From Uranotaenia lowii (lineage: Eukaryota; Arthropoda; Insecta; Diptera; Culicidae): a DNA stretch of 64,000 nucleotides. The stretch spans positions 24,340,002-24,404,001 of the forward strand of contig NC_073693.1 of assembly GCF_029784155.1 (NCBI RefSeq). Reading direction: 5' to 3'. Positions within the stretch are counted from its first letter, which is position 1. Each line of letters starts with the position of its first letter. The notes under the pieces are model-generated. The model was given only the letters and a program-made list of their open reading frames with translations. It did not search any database and was not told the origin of the DNA. Of this stretch, positions 34,237 to 45,989 are shown piece by piece. A program made the translations under genes and the position numbers.

Positions 34237-35192
34237 CTAATCGCGTAGAAAAATATAATTTGGAAAACGAGCAAAACGAAAACATTGAAGCGCGTTCTCC
34301 TCGAAAACCGCGTTTTTCATATAAACCCATACTTTCTTCAGTTCCTCGACTGTCTTGATTACCTTAGGTCGTTTGAGAAGGTGCTGCTTCATAATCGCCC
34401 AGTACTTCTCGATGGGGCGGAGCTCCGGAGTGTTTGGAGGGTTGAACATTTTCGGCACTTCAGCACGTCCTTGGAGTAGTGGCATGATGTCAAATCCGGC
34501 CAGAAGATTGTTGGGACGTTGTGGGCCTTCAGGAGAGGAAGCAACCGCTTCTGGAGGCACTCTTTCATGTACACCAGTCCCTTCATCGTGTCCTGGGTCA
34601 CGAAAGGTGCAATCCGCTTCCCGCACTTGCCAAACCTGGAATTTTTGATATCTTCTGAGTGCGGACACGCTCAAGAACGCTGAACTTATCCTTGGCCGTG
34701 AAAAACAGATTGCCGGGGATCTGTTTGAGGTCGGCCTTCACATATTTTTCGTCGTCCATGATGCAGCACCATTCAACTTTCATCAGCATGTTGAGGTACA
34801 ACTTCCTGGCCCGGATTTTGGCGGACTTGTTCTGTTTCTCGTCGCGATTAGGGGCCTTTTGTACCTTGAACGTTCGAAGCCCAGCCTTAGTTTTGGACTT
34901 CTCAACAAAACTTCGGCTTAGGTGCAGCTTCTTAGCCAAATCCCGAATGGAGGCGTTCGGGTTTCGGTTGAAGGCCTCAATGCGGCTGTGATTTTGGGTG
35001 TTGTACGGAATACTTTTTCCTCCACTTCTGGGCTTCCGGTCGGTGTTCAATCGTTCCTCGAACCGCTTAATCAGTCGCGACATCGTGGAATTCGCGATTC
35101 CTAACGTTTTAGCGATAGAACGATGCTAGAGATCCTTGTTCTCGTGATGAATGCGCATGATTTTATCACACACGTTGTTCTTTCGACTCCAT
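34237..35192 (-). pseudogene. mariner transposase, degenerate
   Basis: On the minus strand the gene begins near 35,192 (MESKEQRV then a shift), with a TAG in ENKDL*HRSIAKTLGIANST. The best frame, 35,083-34,598, has the DNA-binding part (NASIRDLAKKLHLSRSFVEK) and VEWCCIMDDEKYVKADL with the first catalytic Asp. After a shift, 34,601-34,389 reads MTQDTMKGLVYMKECLQKRL and IFWPDLTSCHYS with the second Asp. A last shift gives NPPNTPELRPIEKYWAIMKQ with the Glu, ending near 34,237. Only 86 bases separate second Asp and Glu, about 28 fewer than a DD37E enzyme needs, so a deletion removed part of the catalytic loop. The gene is not functional. Confidence 0.85.
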
Positions 35193-35345
35193 TTCCGCGA
35201 GTTTTGATCACAGGACTTTTAAACTTGCAGGATGTAAACAATGCACTATGAACTAAAACCACCCAAATTTTCATTAAATTCTATCCAACGGTTAAAAAGT
35301 TAGAGCCATTTCATAGTGTGGCAATTTCATCGTGGACACCTTTTA
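34237..35345 (-). mobile_element. Second mariner-type relic
   Basis: The transposase is on the minus strand. A candidate 5' end is seen at about 35,290-35,345, reading on the minus strand GGTGTCCACGATGAAATTGC, a mariner-like terminus. I could not find its partner on the left, so the element is probably truncated there. Its transposase differs from the one at 31-32 kb, so the two are separate families. Confidence 0.75.
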
Positions 35346-35420
35346 CAAAATAATAAATAGAAATCTACTGTACGCTTTGTATCTAAAAGTTTCGAGAAAA
35401 TTTCACAATTGATTTTGAAC

Positions 35421-35913
35421 TGAGGTTGCCAGATTGCCCGATTTTCTCGAGGTTTTCCCGGATATTTAATATGAAATTTGGGAAATGTCTGGTCCGGCCC
35501 AGATTTCATTTAAAAAGCACGGATTTTGCCCGGGTTAATTCTCATACTCATTCTGAAATCAAACTTAAATTTTATCAAAAAAGGAAAAACAACTTTAATT
35601 TTGTTGTAAATTTTTTTTATGTATGCGTCCAAAACGAAACTTTTTTAGCAAATTTCTTAAATATAATCACGAATGGTTTTGTGAAAGCCTTAAATGCGAT
35701 TTGAAATCTGCTGATAAATTTTTATGAAAAAACCAACTTTTCCCCTTGAATTTTGATGAGTAATTCCTAGGTTTTGACCAAATTTTCCGAGATATTGCCC
35801 GGATTTTAGTCGACAATTTTGGAATCAAATTCCTGGATTTTAATAGGTTTTTAGATAAAATAGCCCGGATTTGTCCGGCCCAGACACGTGCTGAAAAAAA
35901 TCTGGCAACCTTA
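35421..35913. mobile_element. 493 bp hAT-like MITE with CCCGGAT motifs
   Basis: The ends are TGAGGTTGCCAGATTGCCCG and, in reverse complement at 35,913, TAAGGTTGCCAGATTTTTTT. Flanks TTTTGAAC and TTTTAACC agree at six of eight positions. GCCCG or CCCGGAT motifs recur near both ends (35,437, 35,457, 35,528, 35,788, 35,862). It may be a distant relative of the TGCCA-type MITEs at 12,387 and 56,933. Confidence 0.55.
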
Positions 35914-36234
35914 TTTTAACCGATAGAACTAATCGGACGTTTGCATTTAAGGTGGTACTAGGTAATTTTGTTAATCATTTTTCTCCTACTTTCAGATGAC
36001 AAAGGAAAATTCTAGTGGTGAATGCATTTGTAGTTTATTTTGTTTGCGTTAATACGTCATATCGCCTAATAATGAGATTCAGGACGGTTTTCCATAAAGA
36101 TTTTTTGTTTGTTTTCATCTCTTAAAAAACGAGAAGTAAAATCGTTTCGTGATATCTGTTGGCCGGTGCATAAGAAGGCTTAGGGAATGTTGTCTACACC
36201 CATAGAAAAAGTTGCAAAATCCAGTGACTATTTA

Positions 36235-38830
36235 GGGCTAGGTGGGGTAATTATGAACAAAATTTCTTCATTTGGCACTCTTACAGCCACCACATGTTTA
36301 TTTCTTATCATAAATGCTGAAAAGCTGTCAACAATGAATGTTTCCGTGCTCTCCATCATTCTGTAGAGCAACTTTTTTTTTTGGTCGCAACCCACGTCCT
36401 TGAGACGTCTGTTCATAATTACCCCGTCTGTTCATATTTACCCCCCTGTCTAGGGGGTAATTATGAACACGGATTACGAACTTGGTATAAAATTTTTGAA
36501 AAGTAACAGTTGTTATACGTTACATTTACCCATAGTAAGCAGTGTATGGTGATTTTTAACTTAAAAAATTATGTTCATAATTACCCCAAAGCCTGTTCAT
36601 AATTACCCCGAGACTTGTCCAATATGATTTATATGGTGTCAGAAAATCTCAATTCAACACCAAATAATGAAAATAATTAGCAGTGATAAGAAAATGGGTT
36701 GTTTTATAAAAACTCAATTCAATTCATGTGTAAAACTTGTAAAATAAACAAATGATGTAAAGATGTAAAGCCACAGACAAAATAACTATTTAGTGTTCCT
36801 TTTTATTGATTTTCTCTATCTTCTGTTTCGGGAGTTTAATTTCTTTGTTGCATCTTTTACGTTTTGGTTGGTTTCTTTTTTCCGTTTCTATATGTCTTTG
36901 CAGAACATTTTTAATTGATAGGACCTCTCCATACGAGTGAAATTTTACGCGAGTTAGGCTACTCGATATTTTTTACATCCGTTTAAAGGTTTTGCGCAGC
37001 AAACATCTAGTCTTCACCTGGATGTCGTGGGCTAGGCTTTTCAGGTATCATAAAATTGAAACCTATACATATACAGAAAATTCGAAATTCTTTTAAGATG
37101 GTTGTTTCACAAAAACATCAATTGAAATCTTCTTGAATCAGTGAACAGTCATTTTTTGCTAGGCTTGTCAGTTATAAACGATCGACTGTTTTGAAAAATA
37201 TTTACACTAATAATTTTTTTAATCACATCTACGAAGTTTCACATTAGATGCTCTATTCTCTAAAAATAATTGAAGTACTGCAGAAGTTTTCCTAACTGAA
37301 AGAGAAAACCTTCAGTCAAAAAATATTCATTTTGCAAAAAATAAAAAATTAATTTATTCGAACAAATTAACATTTAAAAAATTATCAAAGTTTAAAAATA
37401 AGACTGCAAGAAAATAGATTTTGGATCTTTGTTATATATAAACAATTATTATTTGCTGTAATTCTAATGTGCTGAATAGCAGCAAGTTATCCAAACATAC
37501 AGGAAAGTTGAACTTTTTTCTCTTTGCTTTGTGGACTTATTCACCTTTTATATTTATCAAACATCATACATTTGACTGTTGACCACAGAGATTTAAAGTT
37601 CATAATAATGTTAAATTTAACGCGGTTATGAATAAAAGTTCGAGCAGCAAACCTTTTGCAAACAAACGGTGAATTTTATTTTAAGTCAAATTAAACATTT
37701 CTTCAAGTTTAATTTATAACCTTGTTATTTATCAATAAAAAAAACTGGTTTGGAGGGACGTAAAACCTGGATTCGATATTAAAAAACTATTCCTGGGATA
37801 CACGTTTTCGGTTTTGGTATTACCGGTAAAACTATGCTTACGCACCACTTACTTAATCTAAGAAAACATTTGACTGGCTTTTTTCTATCACCAAAAAGCA
37901 AGTTCTTATCACTAATTTTTTAAACAGAATGAAGACTTTTTTAAATGTGGTTACGGATTGAGCTTTTTTTTTTCAATTTCTGTTTTATTCATTTTTTTCA
38001 CTTTTGAAATTTTATTTCCAGTTTTGATAAAATTGTGTTCAAAAGTTTTTTAAAAGACTGAAAAGAACTGGCATAGCATTTTTTTTTTAAATCCGAATCT
38101 CATTTCAAAAAATAAATTTCTCAAAAATCAAAACTTAACACTTAACACATTGCGGACCTTATTTAAATATCAAATTTTTTGGGTCCTGTGGATTCTTCTG
38201 TGATATAAAATGCCGAGTATTGATGTTTCCCGGCTAAGATTTCTTCACGATCCTAAATGTGTTAAGATCTTACAGAATGGTGGAGGGTGGGAGGTTTCTT
38301 ACAAGGGGAGGAGGGGGAAAGAGGTCTGGAAATGCTTGGGTAATTAGTAAATGGTCCCCTAAGTTGATGTATAAAACATTTGACCATAAAAAGGCCAAAG
38401 AAATGTCAGGAAATGAATAAGAACATGTGTTCATAATTACCCCATAGGACGAAAACTATGGGGTAAATATGAACACTCATCTGTGAATCAGTGGGAATAA
38501 AAATTTTCAATTTTTTATCAAAATCCAGATAAAGCATCCTTAACTGGATGTAAAACAGGAGATGGCAACATTCCAGCTGGATTTCCTGTGATTAGATATT
38601 CAAAACATTGAACATTGTCGAAAACGATTTCCGTTTCACGGGGTAATGGTTTCTTAAAACATCTGAAATCATATCATTAGGATTTGAAAACAGATCGGAA
38701 ACAGCTTAAAGCTATCAACTGGATGTTGAACTACCACTTTTGGAACTTTTTGTGTCCATTCATCCCCCACAGCAGCGCGTATGGCACTTGTTCGGAATTA
38801 CCCCGTGTTCATAATTACCCCACTTGACCC
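36235..38830. mobile_element. 2.6 kb TA-flanked transposon with ten TGTTCATAATTACCCC boxes
   Basis: The ends are GGGCTAGGTGGGGTAATTAT at 36,235 and, in reverse complement, GGGTCAAGTGGGGTAATTAT at 38,830, with TA outside each (36,233-36,234 and 38,831-38,832). The 16 bp box TGTTCATAATTACCCC or a one- or two-base variant occurs on the minus strand at 36,244-36,259, 36,454-36,469 and 38,460-38,475, and on the plus strand at 36,410, 36,429, 36,572, 36,594, 38,428, 38,789 and 38,806. All ten lie within about 400 bp of an end. The 1.8 kb core is AT-rich with no ORF, so the element is non-autonomous. The boxes are probably transposase-binding sites. Confidence 0.8.
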
Positions 38831-39013
38831 TACCAAATTTCTGTGCCGTAAATGTGCTGAAAAGTGTACTGTACCAAAGATGATATGATTGGAAAAGTAA
38901 CACTGGCATAAAAATTCGAGCTCCCAAGCTAAATAATGGATCACCACTAAATTCAAGCAAAATAAGAAAAAGATTTTTTAGGATTTTCATCCTATTGAAT
39001 AATTCATCCAAAA

Positions 39014-39099
39014 AAAATATATAGTGAGAACCGAACTCACTGCAACATTTCATCTCGGCTCGGCAGTCTGATATCTTACTTAGTGCACCATCTGAGTCG
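39014..39099 (-). repeat. tRNA-like module
   Basis: On the minus strand: GGTGCACTAAGTAAGATATC, then AGACTGCCGAGCCGAG, then GTGAGTTCGGTTCTCAC, a T-arm with a perfect 5 bp stem and seven-base loop, then TATATATTTTTTTT, a possible polymerase III stop. The A box is degenerate and an acceptor stem is not evident, so it is a tRNA-derived repeat or pseudogene. It resembles in layout the modules in the arms at 23.8 and 25.7 kb. Confidence 0.45.
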
Positions 39100-39839
39100 G
39101 TTAGCAAACGAAAGTTTATTGTCATAGTCCTTCAGCCCCCGCCGATTATATAAAAAAAATGCACTGCATTGAACGTTTGCCGTTTGGCCAATGTATTTTT
39201 TTTGTCCTCCTTTGTCTGGGGAAGGGATTTGAATGGGAGAGGAATGGGGTAGAAATGGGAAAGTAGAAGCTGGTGTTTTTTTGCCGTCGCGTTGGTTGGA
39301 AACAAAGATTTTTTTTCTAATGTCGGAGTTTATACACATACACACATCGCTCGGTACATCATTCGACAATATCCTACCTAGCTGATTGTTTCCATCCTGA
39401 TTTGTCTTGTGATAGGATGTGGGATATGTTTTATTTGATTTCTTTCAGACATATGCAATGCAGTTGCGCTGGGAGGACAATGCCTGTTATTAGAATGTTT
39501 ATCAATGCCGGTCCGGCATAGAATCTTATACCGATAGTTCCACCTTCAAGGAAGTTCATTATTGGAGTGATTTGTGGATTTAAAGTTCATTTCAGTTAAA
39601 AAGTCTTATTCCATTATAAAGAAGGAGATGAATTTTTGGCAGAAAGTTGGTATGTTCATCAAAATTAAATAATTGTTAAATTCCACCAATATTTACGAAG
39701 TCTTTACAAAAGATATCTTGAAATTGGTATATGATGAGGTGGATATTTCAGTTTTGAAAGAGAAGGAATAATTGAAAACGATTAAGGGCACCTTGTTAAA
39801 TTCTAATACAGAACCACAACAAACTTTGATAAACATATC
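39100..39839. other. No gene recognised
   Basis: Two short minus-strand frames (38,760-39,125 and 39,076-39,369) have no motif. Nothing else is seen. Confidence 0.3.
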
Positions 39840-39843
39840 TTAA

Positions 39844-40448
39844 CCTTCCAAAGCCGTTCGCTAAATATCCGTTTCAGGGAAATTTTAGTTGAGGTTTGAT
39901 TTCGTTCTCGTGGCTGTAAATGTTAACCGATATTGATAATATTATATTCATTGTGAAGGTAATTTATTCTAGTTACTCAAGATTTGAAAATAAAGTCGAT
40001 ATGTATTAACTGGTTATCAGAAACTGGTTCAGAATGTAAAAAGTCCGAAAAATAAATTTTATTTTTAAAATACTCATAACTTTTGACAGCCTTTCTGTAT
40101 TTAAGTGTTTCTTTGATGTTTGAAATTGTCAAGAATCCATTTTTCCAAAAATGTATAGATATGTTGGAGTCCAATGATAGTTTTGACCGCTATATCCGAT
40201 CTTTCGGTAGAAAAAAATCTTACTTTAAAAAAACTACATCCAATTTTGTCTTTGCTTAGCTGTTTTACATTTCCCAATGAACCGATTTTCAAAACTCAAA
40301 TTTTAATTTATTGTCGTTAATTTGATTATTATTTTCATAGAACATACATAGTCTTTTAAAATTCCCAGTTCTTCAGTATATTGGAATGATGATAAAGATG
40401 TTTGAAATATGCGCTTCGGGTCATATTGACCCGAACAGCTTTGGAGGG
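39844..40448. mobile_element. TTAA-flanked MITE (piggyBac-like)
   Basis: TTAA lies at 39,840-39,843 and 40,449-40,452. The ends are CCTTCCAAAGCCGTTCG and, in reverse complement, CCCTCCAAAGCTGTTCG. Near the right end is the palindrome GGGTCATATTGACCC (40,419-40,433). TTAA targets and CC-starting inverted repeats fit piggyBac-type non-autonomous elements. No ORF above 65 codons. Confidence 0.75.
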
Positions 40449-40452
40449 TTAA

Positions 40453-41269
40453 AAGAGTTTTATAAGGGTTTTGTTATAGTCTTAAAAACTTATCCAACTC
40501 AGGCTCATTCGGCGAAATGAGCATCTTATTTCTGTTTTCAAAGTTATCAATTTTTTTGCTTCCTTCGAGCTTTCCAAGTTGACAACTTAAGACTCAAGAT
40601 ACGACCTATAGCAATTATGATCAAGTATACAACTTGGGACAGTTTTACGCCCCAAAGTGAGAGCAAGCACACGAGACCTACACCTATATCTATGATGGGT
40701 ACGAAAAACTAGATTTTCTGCTACCTACCTACTTCTTGGAGAAGCAGCAATCTCTTTGCAGCTCCACCCCGGTCGGTCCCACAACAACACAAAAATTTCA
40801 CCATCTATGAGCCATTGGAGCGTGGTCGGTGGTTGGTGTACGAAACTACTGCGCTGACTGTTGCTATGAGGAAATATCGAGGTGCTCCAATTTCTGTCTG
40901 CAGCCGGTGATGAAGTTTGCGTAACCTGTTTGTGCCGGTCGATCCGGTGTTGTACGTCGTCTCTAAACTCTAAGCTAAAGCCGGCTGTTGTTGGTGCCAT
41001 TTGAGAGTACGGACGGACGAATGCATAGTAAAGGCCGTTCTCGCGAATCTGTTGTGACCGTGCCGTCAGCCGGTATGCAGCAGCTTTGTTGTTGTTGTTA
41101 TTGCAGATTTTCTCTTTCATCCGTTGTCGTAATCGGGGCATCTCTCGTCGTAAATGGAGCTCCGTCCTCCCATTACATTGGATCCAACAATGTGGAATGC
41201 AGTTTAATGGAATGAAATATTTTCCCTTTTTATCTACATCGTATTGACGTTCTAAATACAATTGAATAA
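40453..41269. other. Unassigned, moderately GC-rich
   Basis: No gene is supported. A 197-codon minus-strand frame (40,725-41,318) covers this segment, but its first residues are the translation of the polypyrimidine tract at 41,270-41,298 and it contains no known motif. A (GTT)n run ending TTATTGCAG at 41,087-41,106 resembles a second acceptor site. Confidence 0.35.
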
Positions 41270-41305
41270 CGTTTGTTTTTTCTTCTTTTCTTCTTACAGG
41301 TAAGT
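41270..41305 (+). other. Candidate zero-nucleotide recursive splice site
   Basis: A pyrimidine tract from 41,271 (GTTTGTTTTTTCTTCTTTTC and on) runs into TTACAG directly joined to GTAAGT; the junction is 41,299/41,300. A branch-point-like TGAATAAC lies at 41,263-41,270. This back-to-back acceptor and donor is the consensus of ratchet points in long insect introns. It implies, if real, a plus-strand intron covering this point. Chance juxtaposition cannot be ruled out without RNA data. Confidence 0.5.
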
Positions 41306-44300
41306 TTACTTCCTTCAATGCTGAAATGACACAGAACCACTTGTCTCGTCGATTGGCTGTGTGCTCAAATGATGTCTCAACAAATTGGTACTATACACAA
41401 GATATCTCTAGGCGGCAGTGATAGTGGTGAGATTTACGTCATTGCTGTCCGTAGTACAATGTCATTGCTTTTATCACACTGTAATGCTGTATGGAAAGAG
41501 TTTGAAATGACGTGTGGTTCCTTGAAACTCACATCGAATTTCATTGTAAGAAAAAAATGTAACTCCAGTAAAAGTAGAGCACCCTGAAAAAAATACTCAA
41601 AAGCATGATAGATCAAGCATCTGAACCACTGGAGGAAAATCGCATGTTGGAAAAGAGTCTGCGTCATACTAGTCATTGGAATTGTAGAAAGTTTCAATTC
41701 CCTACAAAGAGTCATTTTCTCCCAGCTGCTAGTAATGCCAACATCTACTCGGCTATACCTCAACAGATTTCTATGCAAAACCGTCAGGAAGGTCTTCTCC
41801 TAATGCTAGAAACGTGGTCACACGGGTAATTTCCTTTAGCGTCAACGCTGTGAGCGCAGCAAATGTTTATGCAATTCCGGCGACCGGGAGCCTTATCAGC
41901 AATGTAAACACACGGCTGTACGGTAGAGTTCCGCACTTGGAGTGCTTCAGTGTGCCTTTTTTGTTGTTGCCATTACCTACTACTGTTGATGTTTTTGTTT
42001 TGCCTTGAGCAATACGCGTGGGGGAATGTTTTTTCTTTCTTTGTTAGCTTAAGTGCAACGGATTTATCACTTAAGGCCGGCTGCTGCAACTAGCACACTG
42101 GTCCCTGTAATGCGTTCTATTTCGAGTGGGAACTTTGTGCAAGTAGTCTCTTCAATTTACTCAGACACCCACCAAATGGTGCCTCGTAAGCTTGCACGTG
42201 TCTCCGGCTCACCTTTCATTGCTACGCTGTTACTATTCTTATTCAAATCTAACCCCGTAAACCTCGATAAATGTAAAGTGCAAGCTTCATAATTTTCCAG
42301 TTCTGGCACCGTTAGCCATTTTCGCCTGTGGCTCCCGAAGAAATTCCCTCACATCAGCAGCTAATACCGAACTGCTCGGAGTCAGACACGTTTTACAATT
42401 TACCACTATATTTTAGTAAACAAACGAGCGGCGCTCCGACTCAACTATGGAAATGGGACCAAGCGTGTTTCAGTGTTGTGATAAATTCATCATAACACAT
42501 TATGACTATTTACTCGGGAACAAAACGCGCGTGTAAGTACACCACCCCACATGGTAGAAGGACCGCATAATCTACACGCGCACGGCCATTTGTTTGTGCA
42601 GTTGTGGCGTGTAGGGTTGTTCTATCGTGGGAAGTTCGCACCATTTGTTTGACCACCATTCATAATTCCGCGTGGATGTTCCCGTCCACGTTGGCTGATG
42701 GTCACGGTCAGCATTATTGGGACGTGTGGAAATGGCATTGCCAATGGAGTTTTGACGTCGCGACTATTTGTACATGTAGGCAAGTTCACACGTGCCGACT
42801 TTCGTTGCTGCTTAGGAATGTCGCTGGGATTCAATTTCATTACGCGTGCTTTCTACTAGAAGATACGTCTAGGTGTAAGTTACTGATGAACGTTAGAAAA
42901 AAATATACCTCTTTTCATTAGTTAAGAAATTAAATAGACCAAACTAATGACCAGTACACTCAGATACTTTATTCATGAATTTGAGGCGTTAAGGAAAGTT
43001 CGTACCGTCATACATTTTAGCAAATAATCTGTACCCTTCCCAATTAATCTGCAACTGAATTCAATCAGCATTCAAGATTTTTGTAATTTTAAAAAAATCT
43101 TTGGATTATCTACTCAAAACTTGGATTACTTTGGATTATGTTTCAAAACAAAATTCTTCTGAAATGTTTGAACTGGACACGTTACTTTTCGTTGTTTTTT
43201 TTCTAGAACATCATTGCAGTCACTTTGTTAATTGTAATAGAGTTACGTGGTTATGTCTATATACCTGAGAAGAGTATATTGGCTATCATGCCATTTAAAT
43301 TTGCAATTTAGAAAAAAAATTTGAATTTGCAAATCAGAAAACAATCGCTCCTATGCCCGCAAGCCCACATATTTTCATTGATTCGTATCGCCTTTTTCAA
43401 TGCTGATAACCTATCGAAGCAGTAGGACGAAAAGGCTGACCACTGACCAGCCGAGTTGTTGGTTTTACCCACGTTTTTTCCCCAATTTTCAACTATAACC
43501 TATTTTCAACTCCCACGTTACTTGGGACTATTATGTGCGAGACGTCCGGAATTACGGCTTTTCCAAGTGGTGCTGCATTATCGTGCAAGTATGCCGGTCA
43601 AATTTTACCGCCCTCATTGTCTCAACGAGCACGTCTTGTGTGGGTGGAGAAATGCGGTTGCATTCGATGATGAAATCACTTTGGCGCTCTCTCTCTCCTT
43701 CTCGAACTATGACGTGTTTCGGGGTGCAGGGTGGACAATCCTCGGAGTGAACTTCTATGAGTCACATACCTACTGTTTGCACCGTTATTTCCCAACACTT
43801 TGGAGAACGAAAGCATACAGAAAATGTATCAAATTGGTTTAAAAACATAGATTATTCGAATGGTAACAACGTGATCAACAATTGTTCGACAAACCAGGCG
43901 CTACTGCATCATGCCGATACTTATTGAGTAAGGAATGTTCGAATATTACTTCATTTTTCACCGTTATCTCTCTGATAAGATTTCGTAATACAGTTTTAGG
44001 GGAAACCGTAGACTTCCTTCCATTGTCATATCTATGGAATACATAAACAATTCTCTTAAGCTCAAGTTCTCATTTCATTTATGGCTGAATTTGAAACATC
44101 CATTTATGGAACTGGTGCACTCAGGTGATCCGAAATCCCATCGCAAAGATCACATCATTCCAAGGCTAGCTGGGCAGTAGGTACTGATTAGATGTGACGT
44201 ATGATATTTTTTCTAGCGTTCGTTCTTGTTTTCGTTGCCGCGATGCTATAGCTGCTGTTTAGATTATTACTTATCATCCCCGCCGGTCGGCCAACACAAC

Positions 44301-45987
44301 CGGCAAAACAGCAGCGCGCAAGACGTCAACGACCGGCGAAGGTCGAAAAACGTTTTTTTTTGCTGATATTTTATTTGGGTAGGCACGGGAATACGTACAC
44401 ACAATCAAAGAAATAGAATTTATTTTGGGTCCGGGTGATAGGGATCGAAATTCCGACAACACCAAGCTGCTAACTAAGGTAGAATAGCAAATACAAACGT
44501 TTCTTGTCCGATCGAATTCAGTGAAATACTTTGCGAAAGCTAACGAATTAAATTTTATAAATCGAAACCCAATCCAAATCTAAGATTGAGATAAACAATC
44601 GTTTCTTTTTCGCTAGCATCTGCCTTCCAGTGACTAATTTATAGTTTACGGTTTCTCCAAAATCATGATTTTAGTAAAATCAATGTTTGAAAAGTTTGGC
44701 CCAAGTAGTAACTTGGTCCAAAAAACTTTTTTTTTTTTTTGTTCAAAAAGTTATTGTCGTACAACGAATCTCAAATTTCAAGGGGAATTTGACACCATTT
44801 ACAGAAAGCGAGAATCGATAAACTCAGTATTTTTTCCGAATTCTTAACTCGTTAACTCGAGCTCGTTAATCAGTTCGGTAATCTTTTTTATTAGTACAGG
44901 AATTATTAGGCAAAAGTTTATTGATTTGGCATTCGTTTAACCGAGTGTTCGTCATTTTTTAACGTATTTTTGTATAATTATACCGAATTGTCGGTATTTT
45001 TTTATGAACGTACACAGCTATTATCGAGTACAAGGTTTTTTTCTGTATCAAATGGTGATGGATATGTGAATGATTAAAGTCAAAACTTCACAACGCGCCA
45101 CTTTTTCAAGTTTTTGTTTTGAAAATGTAACAATTTTGAAGCTTACGTTTTTTGAAAAAAATTTTGAATTAATATCTGGAATATAACTACAAAAGCACTG
45201 TTAATTTTTTTTTTGTAATTAATGAAAACTAAGAACTGGTGGAATGGGAGGAGTAGGGGTGGTGGTTCTCGCCCGACATAGTTCCTATAATTACACAACA
45301 AAATTTCTGTAAATATGAAAAGGGCTGGGGAATATTTTTAAAGTAGTTTTAAACACCGAGCAGATTTTGATTGGAGATATGCGGCCTATTTCACCTGAAT
45401 TCCGCAAATGCACGTATCGGAGAATGCTGTTTTACCACATATTTCCTTTTTTTTTTTTTGAATAAACTCATCATTTGCATGGTCAATCTAAAGCGGCAAA
45501 AGCAAAACGATGCTAATCTTATGCAACTTTTCTATTTGGAGCTGTTAAAACCACCGTAAGAAATCAGAATATGGTTGGTTTAAAGCCAAAATTTCCCAGT
45601 TTTATTTTTCGAACAACTCAAAATAATAGTCGGCGCTTATCTTTTGTAATAATTTCGGATGAATCGAATGGAGGTTGCTGGAGCTACCCAATCGTAGAAT
45701 GTAGATCAAGTTTTGTTTTACTTCATATCCCCTATCTTTTTAAGATTTACTCAATAATCAATATTCGTTTTCAAATACATGCGGTGACTAAAACAATCTT
45801 TATTCGATTTTGGAAATAATAGTTATTTTTTGTTTTTTTTTTCTGGGATTTTAACGCTTTCGCGTTATTCATCCCTTTAATGGAAAGGAAAGAATAATGG
45901 TATGCTTAATCTGTATGATAGTTGCATCGACACTAACATAAAAAAAAATTAAAAAATCTGGCAGCACTGTTAAACCACTTTTATTTA
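41306..45987. other. Long stretch without recognised genes
   Basis: Open frames up to 128 codons (43,456-43,842 plus; 42,604-42,921 plus; 41,434-41,778 minus) carry no motif I recognise and overlap others on the opposite strand. 41,300-43,900 is near balanced in base composition and could include regulatory DNA of a host gene. 44,500-45,900 is AT-rich with long T runs (44,728-44,740, 45,449-45,461). Confidence 0.3.
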
Positions 45988-45989
45988 TA

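Noticed and set aside
40725..41318. 197-codon minus-strand open frame
   Set aside because: Its N-terminus is the translation of a polypyrimidine tract, it contains an Asn run from a GTT repeat, and it has no known motif; plus-strand frames overlap it.
43456..43842. 128-codon plus-strand frame
   Set aside because: No recognisable motif, overlapped by another frame, and no splice or promoter evidence.
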